Shown one piece after another: positions 1-10,754 of a DNA stretch of 64,000 nt. The position numbers and the translations under genes were made by a program. Below the pieces are notes generated by a model. It saw only the letters and a list, made by a program, of their open reading frames with translations, was not told the origin of the DNA and made no database searches. The stretch's first letter is position 1; each line of letters begins with the position of its first letter. Location of the stretch: assembly GCA_905182995.1 (NCBI GenBank), contig CAJJDP010000163.1, positions 62,001-126,000 of the forward strand, written 5' to 3'. The DNA comes from Paramecium octaurelia. Taxonomy: Eukaryota; Ciliophora; Oligohymenophorea; Peniculida; Parameciidae.

Positions 1-1
1 C

Positions 2-322
2 GAGGAGTTTTAGTTGAAGGAGGTTGGAAATAGATTGAAGAAGGAGGATAATTCAAAACAATAAACAAAGAAACAACCCAATAGATACTAGAATCTACCT
101 CATTTTGTTTAGTAGAAGGAGATCAAGCAACAAAAAATGAAAGCATAATTGTCGAATAAATGGGTTGAAATATTTTAAGAGAAGCCATCAATCATGCAAT
201 TTTATGATGTCGATAGATTTCTTCCTACTCTTCAAAGTCCATATGATATACAAATTAAACCCACTGTGCCAAATGACGAGGATATTTACGAAACCTATAT
301 TGATAATTTAAAATATGATTGA
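2..322 (+). CDS. 3' end of an unrecognised gene
   Basis: The reading frame is open from the window edge and closes with TGA at 320-322, giving the last 106 residues. In-frame TAA and TAG codons are read as Gln. The visible part is hydrophilic, rich in Lys, Gln and Glu, and ends in an acidic stretch (YDIQIKPTVPNDEDIYETY). I see no motif that names it. The next gene begins 13 bases downstream on the same strand. The 5' part lies outside the window. Confidence 0.6.
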
Positions 323-335
323 TAACATATAATTC

Positions 336-1252
336 ATGCTAAAATACTAATATTTTATTGATACTTGCAAAAACAAAGAGCAATAAATCCCTCAATTATG
401 CGATATAGTGAAGGAGAAGATCTTGATCGGGTATTCGGATTTAGAAATTTGGTTTTCAATAAAGAAATACAGTGATCACATCGATTAAGTGGTATTTTGT
501 AAATAATAAAAGTGAATAGAAAAAGATATGGGATTAGACAGATTAAGTGAATTGCAAATCCTCACTGGATAGTTTTCTTCATAGCTACGCGGTTGAAGTA
601 ATAATAAAAGTTTTAAATTTAGATTCATAATGTATTTATGAAATACAAACAGCACTTGGAGAAGGTGAAATAGTTATAATTGATAGATAAGAGGATATCG
701 AAGATTGTATAGGACACCATTAGCTTCGAAGAAATGGATGCAAATAAATCATTGCAGATTACATTTTAAATAATGAAAATAGATGAATTTAATATATTAG
801 ATTTTTAGAAGGATGATAAAAATTACATTTATACATTGGAATTATCCTATTAGACCTTGCTGAGAAAGATTAAGGGAAATGTGGAGACTGTTGCATAGAG
901 GTTGAATTTCGAATAGGAGATAATGATGGATTTGGCTATAGACATAGGAACCTTGCAAATAAATCTATTTCAAGAATACGAGAACGACTAAATATGCATA
1001 GCCCAACGCAATTTGGATCCATTCACACATTTGAATGAGGAATTGAAGTAGTTCCCATTGAAAGTGAATGGGAAGGACAAGTACATTAATCTCTAAATGA
1101 AAATCACATGTTTGGACAATGTGAATGGTTATTTAAGAACTCGATAGAAGTATCTAAAGGATCAACATGAAAAATTATACAAGTATCTATAAGATGTAGT
1201 ATTTAAAATAGGAAATGTCATAAGTATAAGACTAAACTAACACTGTTATTGA
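336..1252 (+). CDS. hypothetical protein, two short introns
   Basis: ATG at 336 opens a frame that stays open only if introns 492-519 (28 nt) and 665-686 (22 nt) are removed. Both are GT-AG and both remove a frame change. The product is about 288 residues. It is helical and charged, with hydrophobic heptad-like runs (for example NFEQEIMMDLAIDIGTLQIN), without signal peptide or membrane span. I do not recognise the family. Stop TGA is at 1250-1252, about 190 bases before the kinase gene on the same strand. Confidence 0.65.
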
Positions 1253-1439
1253 AACCGTTTTAATTGATAAAGTTTGATGATGAGAACATCTACTTACAAA
1301 AGATATAATAAAAGTAGAAGAATAAGGAATGCTGGAACTGCCTTATTTAATGAAACCCTTATATATATAGATATAATTTATGATACTCCAATATATATTT
1401 TGCAAATTCTCTTTTTCTAGTAATTAAAACAAATAAGAG

Positions 1440-3116
1440 ATGAATTTGCCAAAGATCTCATTTTTTGATGATCCTAAATCCTAGTTGTGGATCAAGGAGG
1501 TCGTTTAGATGTCAGATCCAATAATTAGTGGGACTTTGATCAAGAATTCAAAGAAAGGGGTTTAGAAGGAGGTCACCTATTTTATATAGGATGGAAGGTT
1601 TGCGAATAATAAGAAATATATTGATCTTTAAAATGTGACGTTGGATAAACTGAAGAATTATGGTTTCAAGTTGACGAGGAATCGAAAATCAGTAGAGTTG
1701 TTTGCCCATAACGAATAAGCACAAGTAGTGTGGTATGATTATATGAAATCCTTTTGCATTTAAAGAGGTTTTAACAATGTATATTCCATAAACAAATTGA
1801 TAGGGAAGGGTAATTTCGCAAAGGTATTAAGTAATATGATAAGTAAAAAGGTGTATAGTGCATAAAAGAAGAGTGATCAATCATTGTACGCTGTAAAGGC
1901 ATTTGACAAACTGAAATTTCAAGACATCCGAATCGATAAGGTAGAAATGAAGATTTACATATTATAAGCCTGCATTAATAAAGGAGTTATCCATAATGAG
2001 AAAGATGGATTTTCGAGGAGTGATCAAATTGCATGAGGTTTATGAAAATGACAATTACATATTTTTGGTTTGTGAATTGTTGGAAGGAGGAGAACTCTTC
2101 AATTAGATGAAGGGCAAGGCTTACGACGAGAAAACAGTGGCCAACATCATGTACAGAATCCTGCAATCCATTGATTACATCCATTCGATGGGAGTATTGC
2201 ATCGAGACATTAAAGTACCCAATTTAACTCACCTTAGCCTGAAAACCTCATACTTCGTACAAAAGGAGACATGGCCGATGTTGTAATAGCAGACTTTGGA
2301 TTAGCAGATTATTATAATCCATCTGGAGATTATATGTTTAAACGTTGTGGCACTCCAGGATATGTTGCACCTGAATTATTACAAGATAAAATCTATGATT
2401 TCAAAGTGGACATCTTTAGTGCAGGAGTGCTAATGTTCATAATGTTGACTGGTGCATCTCCATTCAAAGCCAAATCTTATGATGAGATTGTGATGAAGAA
2501 CTACCATTGTCAGATCGAGTATAGTTTAATTAACAATCATCCCCTCAGCGAAGAGGCTATTCATTTGTTGAGAGCATTGCTAGAGAAAAATGCTGATCTC
2601 AGAATAAGCACAGAATTGGCTCTTTAACATCAATGGTTCCAGAAATAGGCAGATTATCAGTTGCATCTGTAATTATACCTGATCTCATAGCAATCTCAAG
2701 TGAAGAAAACCTGCCAAGACACAAAAGGAATTCAGATTTGTATGCCCGAACGCCATTAATGGGCCAAGAACTCAATCAATCATTAACATCAACTCCTCTT
2801 AGTGTGACTCCCTAAATGAGGAGTAAATCTAATACAGCTGACATCAATCGAGAAGAACCTAATGGAAGTACATTCAGATAACAGAGTCAGTCAGTCAAGG
2901 TTTAGAAACAAGAATGCATTTTAGAAGAGAATGATTATAATGTAAATGAAGATGATGACATTCCTCACAGTAACCAAATTAAAATGTATTAGATCCAACC
3001 AAAATTAAAAAAAAGTAATCATATCCTGAGTAAAATTATTAGATTAGGAGGATCAATAGAAGTACAATGTGGATAATGCAAACAGCATTCGTGGATCACT
3101 CAAATAAGCTTTTTGA
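1440..3116 (+). CDS. PH-like domain plus CAMK-type Ser/Thr protein kinase
   Basis: Five introns (1824-1850, 1941-1968, 2215-2237, 2669-2700, 3015-3042; 23-32 nt) give about 512 residues. Residues ~30-110 look like a PH domain, closing in a Trp-containing helix (AQVVWYDYMKSF). The kinase follows: glycine loop GKGNFAKV near residue 118, VAIK-type lysine in YAVKAF, catalytic HRDIKPEN, DFGLAD, and GTPGYVAPE in the activation segment. All catalytic residues are present, so it should be active. The fold and the peptide-positioning features fit the CAMK group. The tail (~120 residues) is Ser/Gln-rich and acidic, with no EF-hands, so it is not a CDPK. PH plus kinase suggests recruitment to phosphoinositides; that is inference. 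Introns interrupt the HRDIK/PEN junction and the region before the alpha-C helix, and their removal restores the kinase reading. Confidence 0.85.
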
Positions 3117-3154
3117 ATAATATATTTAATTTACATAATTTTGTAATTATAAGA

Positions 3155-3891
3155 ATGTTTTCATATTTACCACCTAAAGTCAAGCATTTTTTAAATTGGG
3201 AATTGCCTCAGTATGTTGGAACCTAATATGATGGAACAGAAACCTTCAATCCTTTCTCAAGTCCATTCAATAGGATCATCAATGCAGCATGGCATACGAA
3301 TCCAGATTCCACTCATCATCACACTACCGATTATAGATTAATCAAAGCAATTTGCGACAACGATATTAATGAGGCTAAATTGGCTATTGATCAAAATCCT
3401 AACTCCTTGGAGTCCACCAAATATGAGTTTACACCTCTCTCTTTAGCTGCCTCCCTAAATCGCACAGCCATCATAGATTACCTATTATTGAGAGGAGCAC
3501 CAATTGATGAAATCGACAATCAAGGTCGCACTCCTCTCATTTAAGCAGTCATCAACTGGCAAATTGAGGCCATTAAAACTCTTACTGAAAGAGGGGCTCA
3601 GATCGATAAAAGAGGGAAATACGGTTACAATGCCATTGATTTAGGTATGAATGATGAGCATTTAAATCATTAGCGTAATTGAGAGGATACGAATAGATAA
3701 CTAAATTCCTGATCTCGCAGAATAATAGACGACTCAAATTTACGTATCCCAAATTCGAAGTGACTCTCAACATTGAGAAGGAGATCGAACAATACAAGGA
3801 GATTACTAGAGATTTTGAAAGTGTAGTGTTTCAACCGAAGAAATTGCCATTCAATAATTATCAGGGATTATATTAAATTAATTTATTATGA
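3155..3891 (+). CDS. small ankyrin-repeat protein
   Basis: ATG at 3155, one 29-nt intron at 3645-3673, stop TGA at 3889-3891, about 235 residues. Residues ~70-165 contain two to three ankyrin repeats; the typical TPLSLAAS and GRTPLIQAV turns and the following helix pairs are visible (ref. LLLRGAPIDEIDNQG). The N-terminus is Pro/Asn-rich, the C-terminus is a charged helix. Ankyrin repeats mediate protein contacts; the partner is unknown. The gene lies 38 bases after the kinase and about 100 bases before PDI, all on the plus strand. Small ankyrin proteins of this size are common, so no specific function is assigned. Confidence 0.75.
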
Positions 3892-3990
3892 TTACAAACA
3901 ACTGTCAATAATTCAAACACAAATTATCTAGAATATTCTTCTGTCAATACTTATAACAATACACGCATTATATTTCGAATATTTTAATCA

Positions 3991-5874
3991 ATGAAATATT
4001 TCTTGTTACTAGCCCTTCTCTTCATTGTATTATCGAGAGAATAAATCGAAGAAGTCGAAGGAGTTTTACAACTTACTAGAAAAAATTTCTAATAAGCTGT
4101 TGACGAAAATCCAAGATTGCTGGTCAAGTATTACATCGACACATGTGGATATTGGTATTGATGTTGATTTAACTTAAAAGCTAGAAGATGAAGCCAGTTT
4201 TTATTAGATTAGCTGAAATGCTAAAAGATTATGGATTTGTTTTGGGAGAAATCAATGCTCACGAAAACAAAGCTTTTACTGCAAAAAACAATGTTAAGTC
4301 CTATCCAACACTTAAACTTTACAAAAATGGTGTTGTCCAAGACTTTCCTAATTAATCAGACACAGTTGATTTGTTGTTTGAGTATGCTCTCTAAAATGCT
4401 TATGATTAAATTACTACTTTGAATACTCAGGAAGAAGTACATTATATTCTTATTTAGATTGATCTCTTCCTAAAAAGATCCTTTTTTGCAGTACTCAAAT
4501 ATGTGAATAATGATGATGATTTATAAAGCGTGGCTACTGAAAATCCTGCAATTAAGTTTGGTATTGTCGTGAATCCAGAATTGTAATAAGCTCATTCATC
4601 AAAATATACTCTATTTCACAAGGTTTTACCTGCACCAATTAATTACAATGGGGAATTTGATGGATTATCAGAATGGATCTCTGCCTATGGGTATCCTGAA
4701 GTGTTCTCATTGACAGAGGAAGAATTCTTGAAGGTTGAAAAAGATAAGATTCCCTTGGTTGGAGTGGCTGGTACAAAAGATGGTGAATTATTCAAAACTC
4801 TTAAGGCTTTGGCTGAATTGCATAAGAATAACATTAGATTTGTCCTCATTGATCCAAATTAGATTTTGCCAAACAAGAGATTCCAGTACTTGATCAAGAA
4901 GAAAGTCGTTGCTAAAAATGTCATTTACTTTTACAATTTCTCGTATTATAATTGGTTATAAAAATAGGAAAAAAAAGACCATAACAGCTGAATTCTCAGA
5001 TGAATCATTTGAAACCCATAAATAATTGGTGGAGACCTTGATTGAGTAATCACTTAATAATGAAGACTCTCAAAATGGGGATTCTGACATTTATTTCAAA
5101 GGGGAAGGTGAAGTTCATGTTCTAACTTCCTCCAATTTTAAAGAATAGGTGTATGACAATCCTAATCATGTGTTTGTTAAGTTTTATGCACCATGGTGTG
5201 GTCATTGCAAAAATTTAGCACCCATCTATGAGGAATTAGCCGCGGAATTGGATAGAAAGGATATCGTAATTGCTGAGATTGATTCCACAGTTCATAAAAT
5301 TGAAGGCCATGATATTCAAGGATATCCAACATTAATATTGTTCAAGTCTGAAGGAGATTCAAAGAAGAAAATCGATTTTGATGGATAGAGAACAGTCTAA
5401 GGAATGAAGGATTTCTTATTGAAATAATTAGACAGCAACTACAAGGGTGAACCTTAGATTTAATTGACTGAGGAATCCTTTGAAGTGAAGGAAACTGATA
5501 GAGTAGATATCCCTAATGATGGACAAGTGATCCAATTGACAGCTGAGAATTTTGAATAGATTGTATTGAAGAGCAAATAGGATGTTTTTGTGAAATTTTA
5601 TGCTCCTTGGTGTGGACATTGCAAAGCTATGTCAGCTGAATATGTGAAATTAGCAGAGGGATATAAGGATAGTAAAAATGTGTTGATTGCTGAATTGGAT
5701 GCCACTGTTCATAAAATACCAATTTTAGAAATCTAAGGATTCCCCACTTTGATTCATTTCAAGAAGGGAGAAGCCAAAGTCTAACAACTGAAATACAGTG
5801 GTAGTAGAACTGCAGAGGCACTTAAGGAGTTTATTGAATAGAATGGAAGTTTTGCTTAGAAACAAGATTTGTGA
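3991..5874 (+). CDS. protein disulfide isomerase with three thioredoxin domains
   Basis: Introns 4155-4180 (26 nt) and 4943-4967 (25 nt) give about 610 residues. It starts with a signal peptide (MKYFLLLALLFIVLS) for the endoplasmic reticulum. A first thioredoxin-like domain has the unusual site CGYC near residue 52, split by the first intron. Two canonical domains follow, each with FYAPWCGHC, near residues 380 and 520. Between domain one and two lies a redox-inactive linker region. The C-terminus is KQDL, a plausible variant of the KDEL retrieval signal. The arrangement and length are closer to ERp72-type proteins than to two-domain PDI (about 500 residues). It should form and rearrange disulfides in secretory proteins. 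Identity as a PDI is firm; the activity of the CGYC domain is inferred. Confidence 0.93.
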
Positions 5875-5928
5875 ATTGTATAGAGAAGTTAATTTATTAT
5901 AAATACAGAGTTCCCTGTTTAAAATGGA

Positions 5929-7156
5929 TCATTAGATATTTTATAATTTTTTTATCAATCTTCCTTTCCATGGTTTCTGTTGGATCTCTTTGGCAGTTAT
6001 TTATTTGCCCTCATAATCCATTTGCTTGGTAGTTGTGTACTAGCCTTGATATGCACTACATGGAATTATCTCTTCCGGTTTCATGAACACTCTGAGAGGC
6101 TTTTGATTTTTTTAGACAAAGGATTCTTAATATAAAGAACGCAATTGATTTGGATATATCTTTGCAATGGTTTAACTATGTGTATAGGATGTTTTTTGTA
6201 CTGAAATTGTTTTTACTTAACATAGTCAGCTGTAGGTTGGTTCTCGTCCTTGACCTTCCAAATGAATTGATTCCTATAATTAGTTCTATTCATTAGGTTG
6301 GCCTTAACAGTAGTGCGAAATTGTGGAGCCTTAAATATATTGGGAGTATAGTCCTTCCAATTGATGAATGTGAGCAAGACTATTGAATGAAAATTCGTAC
6401 ATTATTAGTAGTTTGTCCAGTGGGTAAATTGTGAGATTCATACATTGACTTGGCTGCAGTTCTTGGTCTGTCTTATGGTATCCATTTGTAATTGTCTCTC
6501 TAAGTGGAGTTGAATTACATGGATGCAACTGGCAATCCAATATTGTCATAATGAGATTGAGTTATGATTGGAGTAAAGCATTTGTTTTATTTTGGTACAT
6601 AATCGAACCTGTTGGATGTGAGCATTCCATATGCGTAATTTAGTTCTGATTTCTTTTTGTATTGGCAAATGCATTTATTGCAAGTGCATTTGGCACAAGC
6701 ACATTAAGCAAAGATATGACATAGATATGATTAATTATCCTCTACATATTGTTCCATGTCTGGAATGTCCTTTAAGTCTTCCTTAAAAAATTGTTTGAAC
6801 TTCTAATCATCGCAATAGTCCAGCCAATCAAAATCAATCTCGAAACAAAGAGGTTGCGTAGTCGTTGAAGATTAATGTGATACTGCAGATTTCGGAGGCG
6901 CTGCACTCTCTAAATTGCTCAAGTTTAATTTATCCAAGAAAGTGTTTCTTAACTGCTCCACTACCTTATTCGGTTTTATTATAGCCCCATCTTTCCTACT
7001 CTTGTAAAATTTCTTTAATTAAGGTTTTTGTAACAGACTGGTTGCTCTGTTTCGAAGTTCCTTCTCATTCAGTGAATCGCTAAATCCAGAAGACTTTGTC
7101 ATCCTTGCCTATTCTATCTCTCTCCCAATCGATACATATGTAGATTTTTTTGACAT
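5929..7156 (-). CDS. SAXO-like (FAM154) axonemal microtubule-stabilising protein
   Basis: ATG at 7156, stop at 5931-5929. Introns 6354-6400 (47 nt) and 6176-6201 (26 nt) give about 384 residues. SAXO proteins carry a Cys-rich N-terminal module and repeated microtubule-binding Mn motifs with a TT..DY/DF core. Here a cluster CAKCTCNKCICQYKKKSE is followed by motif-like segments: SNRFDYVP, STQRDNYKW, TTNNDYTPN, RTNYRNQF and TTTKQMDYEG. The 47-nt intron is longer than its neighbours, yet removing it both restores the frame and creates the TTNNDYTPN motif, which supports it. Unusually for the family, the Cys module sits about 130 residues in, after a basic N-terminal extension. Likely role: binding doublet or basal-body microtubules. 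It converges on PDI with 54 bases between the stops. Confidence 0.75.
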
Positions 7157-8883
7157 TTTTTTATTTTTAATTATTTCCACTTTTATGAATAATTGCATGG
7201 TTCCCAGAATTCTTAATACAAATTGTAAGTCATAGACCTCTATATAATCTGGCTCTTCACCATTTAGGTGTTATCAGGCATACTCAAAGAAATGATTGAT
7301 TAATACCATGACAATTAATCAACAATCAAAATTATCCAGTCAAATGATCATTTATTGCCAAATTATCATAAAAATGTTAAGAAAATACTGTAAAATTAAG
7401 ATCCCCTCTCAGATTTTACATGTTTTATTTAATATACATTATTGATAAACATATTAAAAATAACCTGCTTTTGTTCATTTAGGATTATTGCTTAGAATTA
7501 TTTTCAAGAACTAATTCATCTCTATGTGATTGATAAATGTGATTTTGACATTGATATTAAAGAAAATATTATTTTATATGATCTAAACTTAAGTAAGAGC
7601 AAGGCAGACCAAAATTATTTACATTAAAATAATATTAAACAGTACTGTATTAATAATAAATTAATCATAAAAGTATTATATGTTAAAATTTATTCAATAT
7701 AAATGGATTATCGGAATATATCGCTTAATGCAAAATGGATGAATCTGTTTAAAATTAATCAACAGTAATTGATTTTCAAATTTCAACTAGCGAGTAGATT
7801 GTTTGTCTAAAATTATTATTTGTAATGCATTATAGGTTAGTTCTATCCATACAGAAAGGGTATCTTAATAAAAAAAAGATTGCCTAAATAATAATCAAAT
7901 TTATATGCAACATTTAAATATTAACAAAAATATAACTTGCACAAAAATATTTATTATTTTATATATACAATATTGAAAGAATTACATATATGAAGGTTTA
8001 GAGTACATGGCTTTTGAATATTTTTAAAATTTTCAATCTCACATGTCCAACTTTTTCAATATTTTATGATTTTCACATAGCTGTAGTTGCTTTGAAACTT
8101 CCAAATTATCATCTATATTTAGAAATATAACACATTATTTTATATATATTATTATATTCAATAGAAGTATCATGCTGCTATTTATTGACAATTATATATC
8201 TGTTCTGAATCAGTAAGTATGGAAAGTATGATTGATTTATGAGTAGAAAGAAAACTTCAGAAATTGACTTAAATAAAACACAAACATAATGTAACTAACT
8301 CAAGTGATTATAGGGTTCCTTTATATATTGAGATTCAAAGGGGAGATGTGATCTGCTTCTAAAAGGAGTAGATAACTTCAATTAAATATTTACACTAAAA
8401 TATTTTTTCTGTAAAAAATTTATTTTGATCCGCACAATTTCTCTGTCAATCTATAAAATTTTTGAGAGCTTCATTTTATGGGAATATTCCTATTTACATA
8501 GAAATAGCATAGTGAAATTGGGTTAATATGAACTTCAATAGTATCATAATCTTTATTAAATTATAAACTTTGAGACAACAATATGGAACTATATTTAGAA
8601 CGAAATTCTCTAAGAAGCACATTATATGATTTGATTTTAAATTCAATTAATTCTAAAATTGTAAGAAAAGCGATATGATAAAAATAGTTATCACAATTTT
8701 TCGAAATATCTTATGAAGATGAGAAGTTCTGCCTTTAAATAATTCAGATTTAATCGTATTAATTTATTGTATCTGAATTTATAATTTAAAGACACAAATA
8801 ATAATGAATAAGAATTTGATATTTTTTATATGTTGAATTAAGTTCTTTAAGTCATTGGTGTGTAGCAAAATGAGGAATAACAA
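7157..8883. other. AT-rich non-coding stretch upstream of the channel gene
   Basis: About 1.7 kb with no frame that looks like protein in either strand once TGA is used as the only stop. It separates the start of the minus-strand SAXO-like gene from the first copy of the channel gene. The right-hand 800 bases (from 8084) are the start of the duplicated unit described below. I see no RNA gene or repeat array in it. Confidence 0.6.
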
Positions 8884-9418
8884 ATGGAAGCAATTTATGA
8901 TGATTTTCAGAGGCCTCCAAAGATTAAGATTGCTATGATGCATGCGGCAGCTACTAAATTTGCCAAGACTGATCCAAATATTGACCTTGATAAAACAAAT
9001 GTGTGTCCTTGTTGTGGGTTGCCAGCAGTCATCGAAGAAATTCCATTATGTTCATCAAGAAATGAATTCAGTTTCAACGGATCAGGGATAGCGTTGTATT
9101 TTGATTTCTTAGTTTTTTCGGGAGTTATCGTATTTGCATATATGTACATTTAATTAATTACAATATATTAGAGCCATCAGTTGCGGATACGATATTTATG
9201 CAAATTATCATGGGAAGAGGTGCAGTCAAATATAGAGTAGTATTGCTGATAAATGTAAAACAGATTTTTTCAACTAGTTCTCCTTGACAAATGACTATGA
9301 GTATGTATATCTTAATATTTTCCTTAGACATTTGGATGAAACTCGTAGCATTCTCAATTTTATATCCCAAGTGGTGATACTTTTTTTGACTCTATTTTAC
9401 AGAAGACACATAAGCAAA
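8084..9418. repeat. first copy of a 1.34-kb exact tandem duplication
   Basis: Every line I compared is identical to 9420-10754, with a constant offset of 1336 bases. The copy contains 800 bases of upstream DNA and the first 535 bases of the OSCA/TMEM63-like gene. It ends exactly at the single N (9419). The second copy begins with the bases found at 8084. This is what two overlapping contigs joined without merging would look like; a true tandem duplication is the alternative. Confidence 0.9.
8884..9418 (+). pseudogene. truncated duplicate 5' end of the OSCA/TMEM63-like gene
   Basis: Same start codon context, same 28-nt intron (9144-9171 here) and same protein sequence as the first ~170 residues of the gene at 10220. 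It breaks off at the N and then runs into non-coding DNA, so it cannot make the channel. Most likely an assembly duplicate, not a biological pseudogene; if real, it would be a promoter-carrying truncated copy ending after about the second membrane region. Confidence 0.8.
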
Positions 9419-9419
9419 N
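9419..9419. other. single ambiguous base (N) at a probable contig joint
   Basis: The only N noticed in the window. It lies precisely between the two copies of the duplicated unit. The equivalent base in the second copy (10755) is A, followed by the coding sequence that continues the channel gene. Confidence 0.95.
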
Positions 9420-10754
9420 TAGTTGCTTTGAAACTTCCAAATTATCATCTATATTTAGAAATATAACACATTATTTTATATATATTATTATATTCAATAG
9501 AAGTATCATGCTGCTATTTATTGACAATTATATATCTGTTCTGAATCAGTAAGTATGGAAAGTATGATTGATTTATGAGTAGAAAGAAAACTTCAGAAAT
9601 TGACTTAAATAAAACACAAACATAATGTAACTAACTCAAGTGATTATAGGGTTCCTTTATATATTGAGATTCAAAGGGGAGATGTGATCTGCTTCTAAAA
9701 GGAGTAGATAACTTCAATTAAATATTTACACTAAAATATTTTTTCTGTAAAAAATTTATTTTGATCCGCACAATTTCTCTGTCAATCTATAAAATTTTTG
9801 AGAGCTTCATTTTATGGGAATATTCCTATTTACATAGAAATAGCATAGTGAAATTGGGTTAATATGAACTTCAATAGTATCATAATCTTTATTAAATTAT
9901 AAACTTTGAGACAACAATATGGAACTATATTTAGAACGAAATTCTCTAAGAAGCACATTATATGATTTGATTTTAAATTCAATTAATTCTAAAATTGTAA
10001 GAAAAGCGATATGATAAAAATAGTTATCACAATTTTTCGAAATATCTTATGAAGATGAGAAGTTCTGCCTTTAAATAATTCAGATTTAATCGTATTAATT
10101 TATTGTATCTGAATTTATAATTTAAAGACACAAATAATAATGAATAAGAATTTGATATTTTTTATATGTTGAATTAAGTTCTTTAAGTCATTGGTGTGTA
10201 GCAAAATGAGGAATAACAAATGGAAGCAATTTATGATGATTTTCAGAGGCCTCCAAAGATTAAGATTGCTATGATGCATGCGGCAGCTACTAAATTTGCC
10301 AAGACTGATCCAAATATTGACCTTGATAAAACAAATGTGTGTCCTTGTTGTGGGTTGCCAGCAGTCATCGAAGAAATTCCATTATGTTCATCAAGAAATG
10401 AATTCAGTTTCAACGGATCAGGGATAGCGTTGTATTTTGATTTCTTAGTTTTTTCGGGAGTTATCGTATTTGCATATATGTACATTTAATTAATTACAAT
10501 ATATTAGAGCCATCAGTTGCGGATACGATATTTATGCAAATTATCATGGGAAGAGGTGCAGTCAAATATAGAGTAGTATTGCTGATAAATGTAAAACAGA
10601 TTTTTTCAACTAGTTCTCCTTGACAAATGACTATGAGTATGTATATCTTAATATTTTCCTTAGACATTTGGATGAAACTCGTAGCATTCTCAATTTTATA
10701 TCCCAAGTGGTGATACTTTTTTTGACTCTATTTTACAGAAGACACATAAGCAAA
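9420..10754. repeat. second copy of the 1.34-kb exact tandem duplication
   Basis: Identical to 8084-9418 by eye. Positions 9420-10219 are the same AT-rich upstream sequence as 8084-8883 and hold no other gene. From 10220 the copy encodes the start of the intact channel gene, which continues without interruption past 10755. Confidence 0.9.

Noticed and set aside
8907..9149. Minus-strand frames across the start of the channel gene (and the same at 10243-10485)
   Set aside because: Antisense shadows of the conserved OSCA/TMEM63-like coding sequence; no motif of their own.
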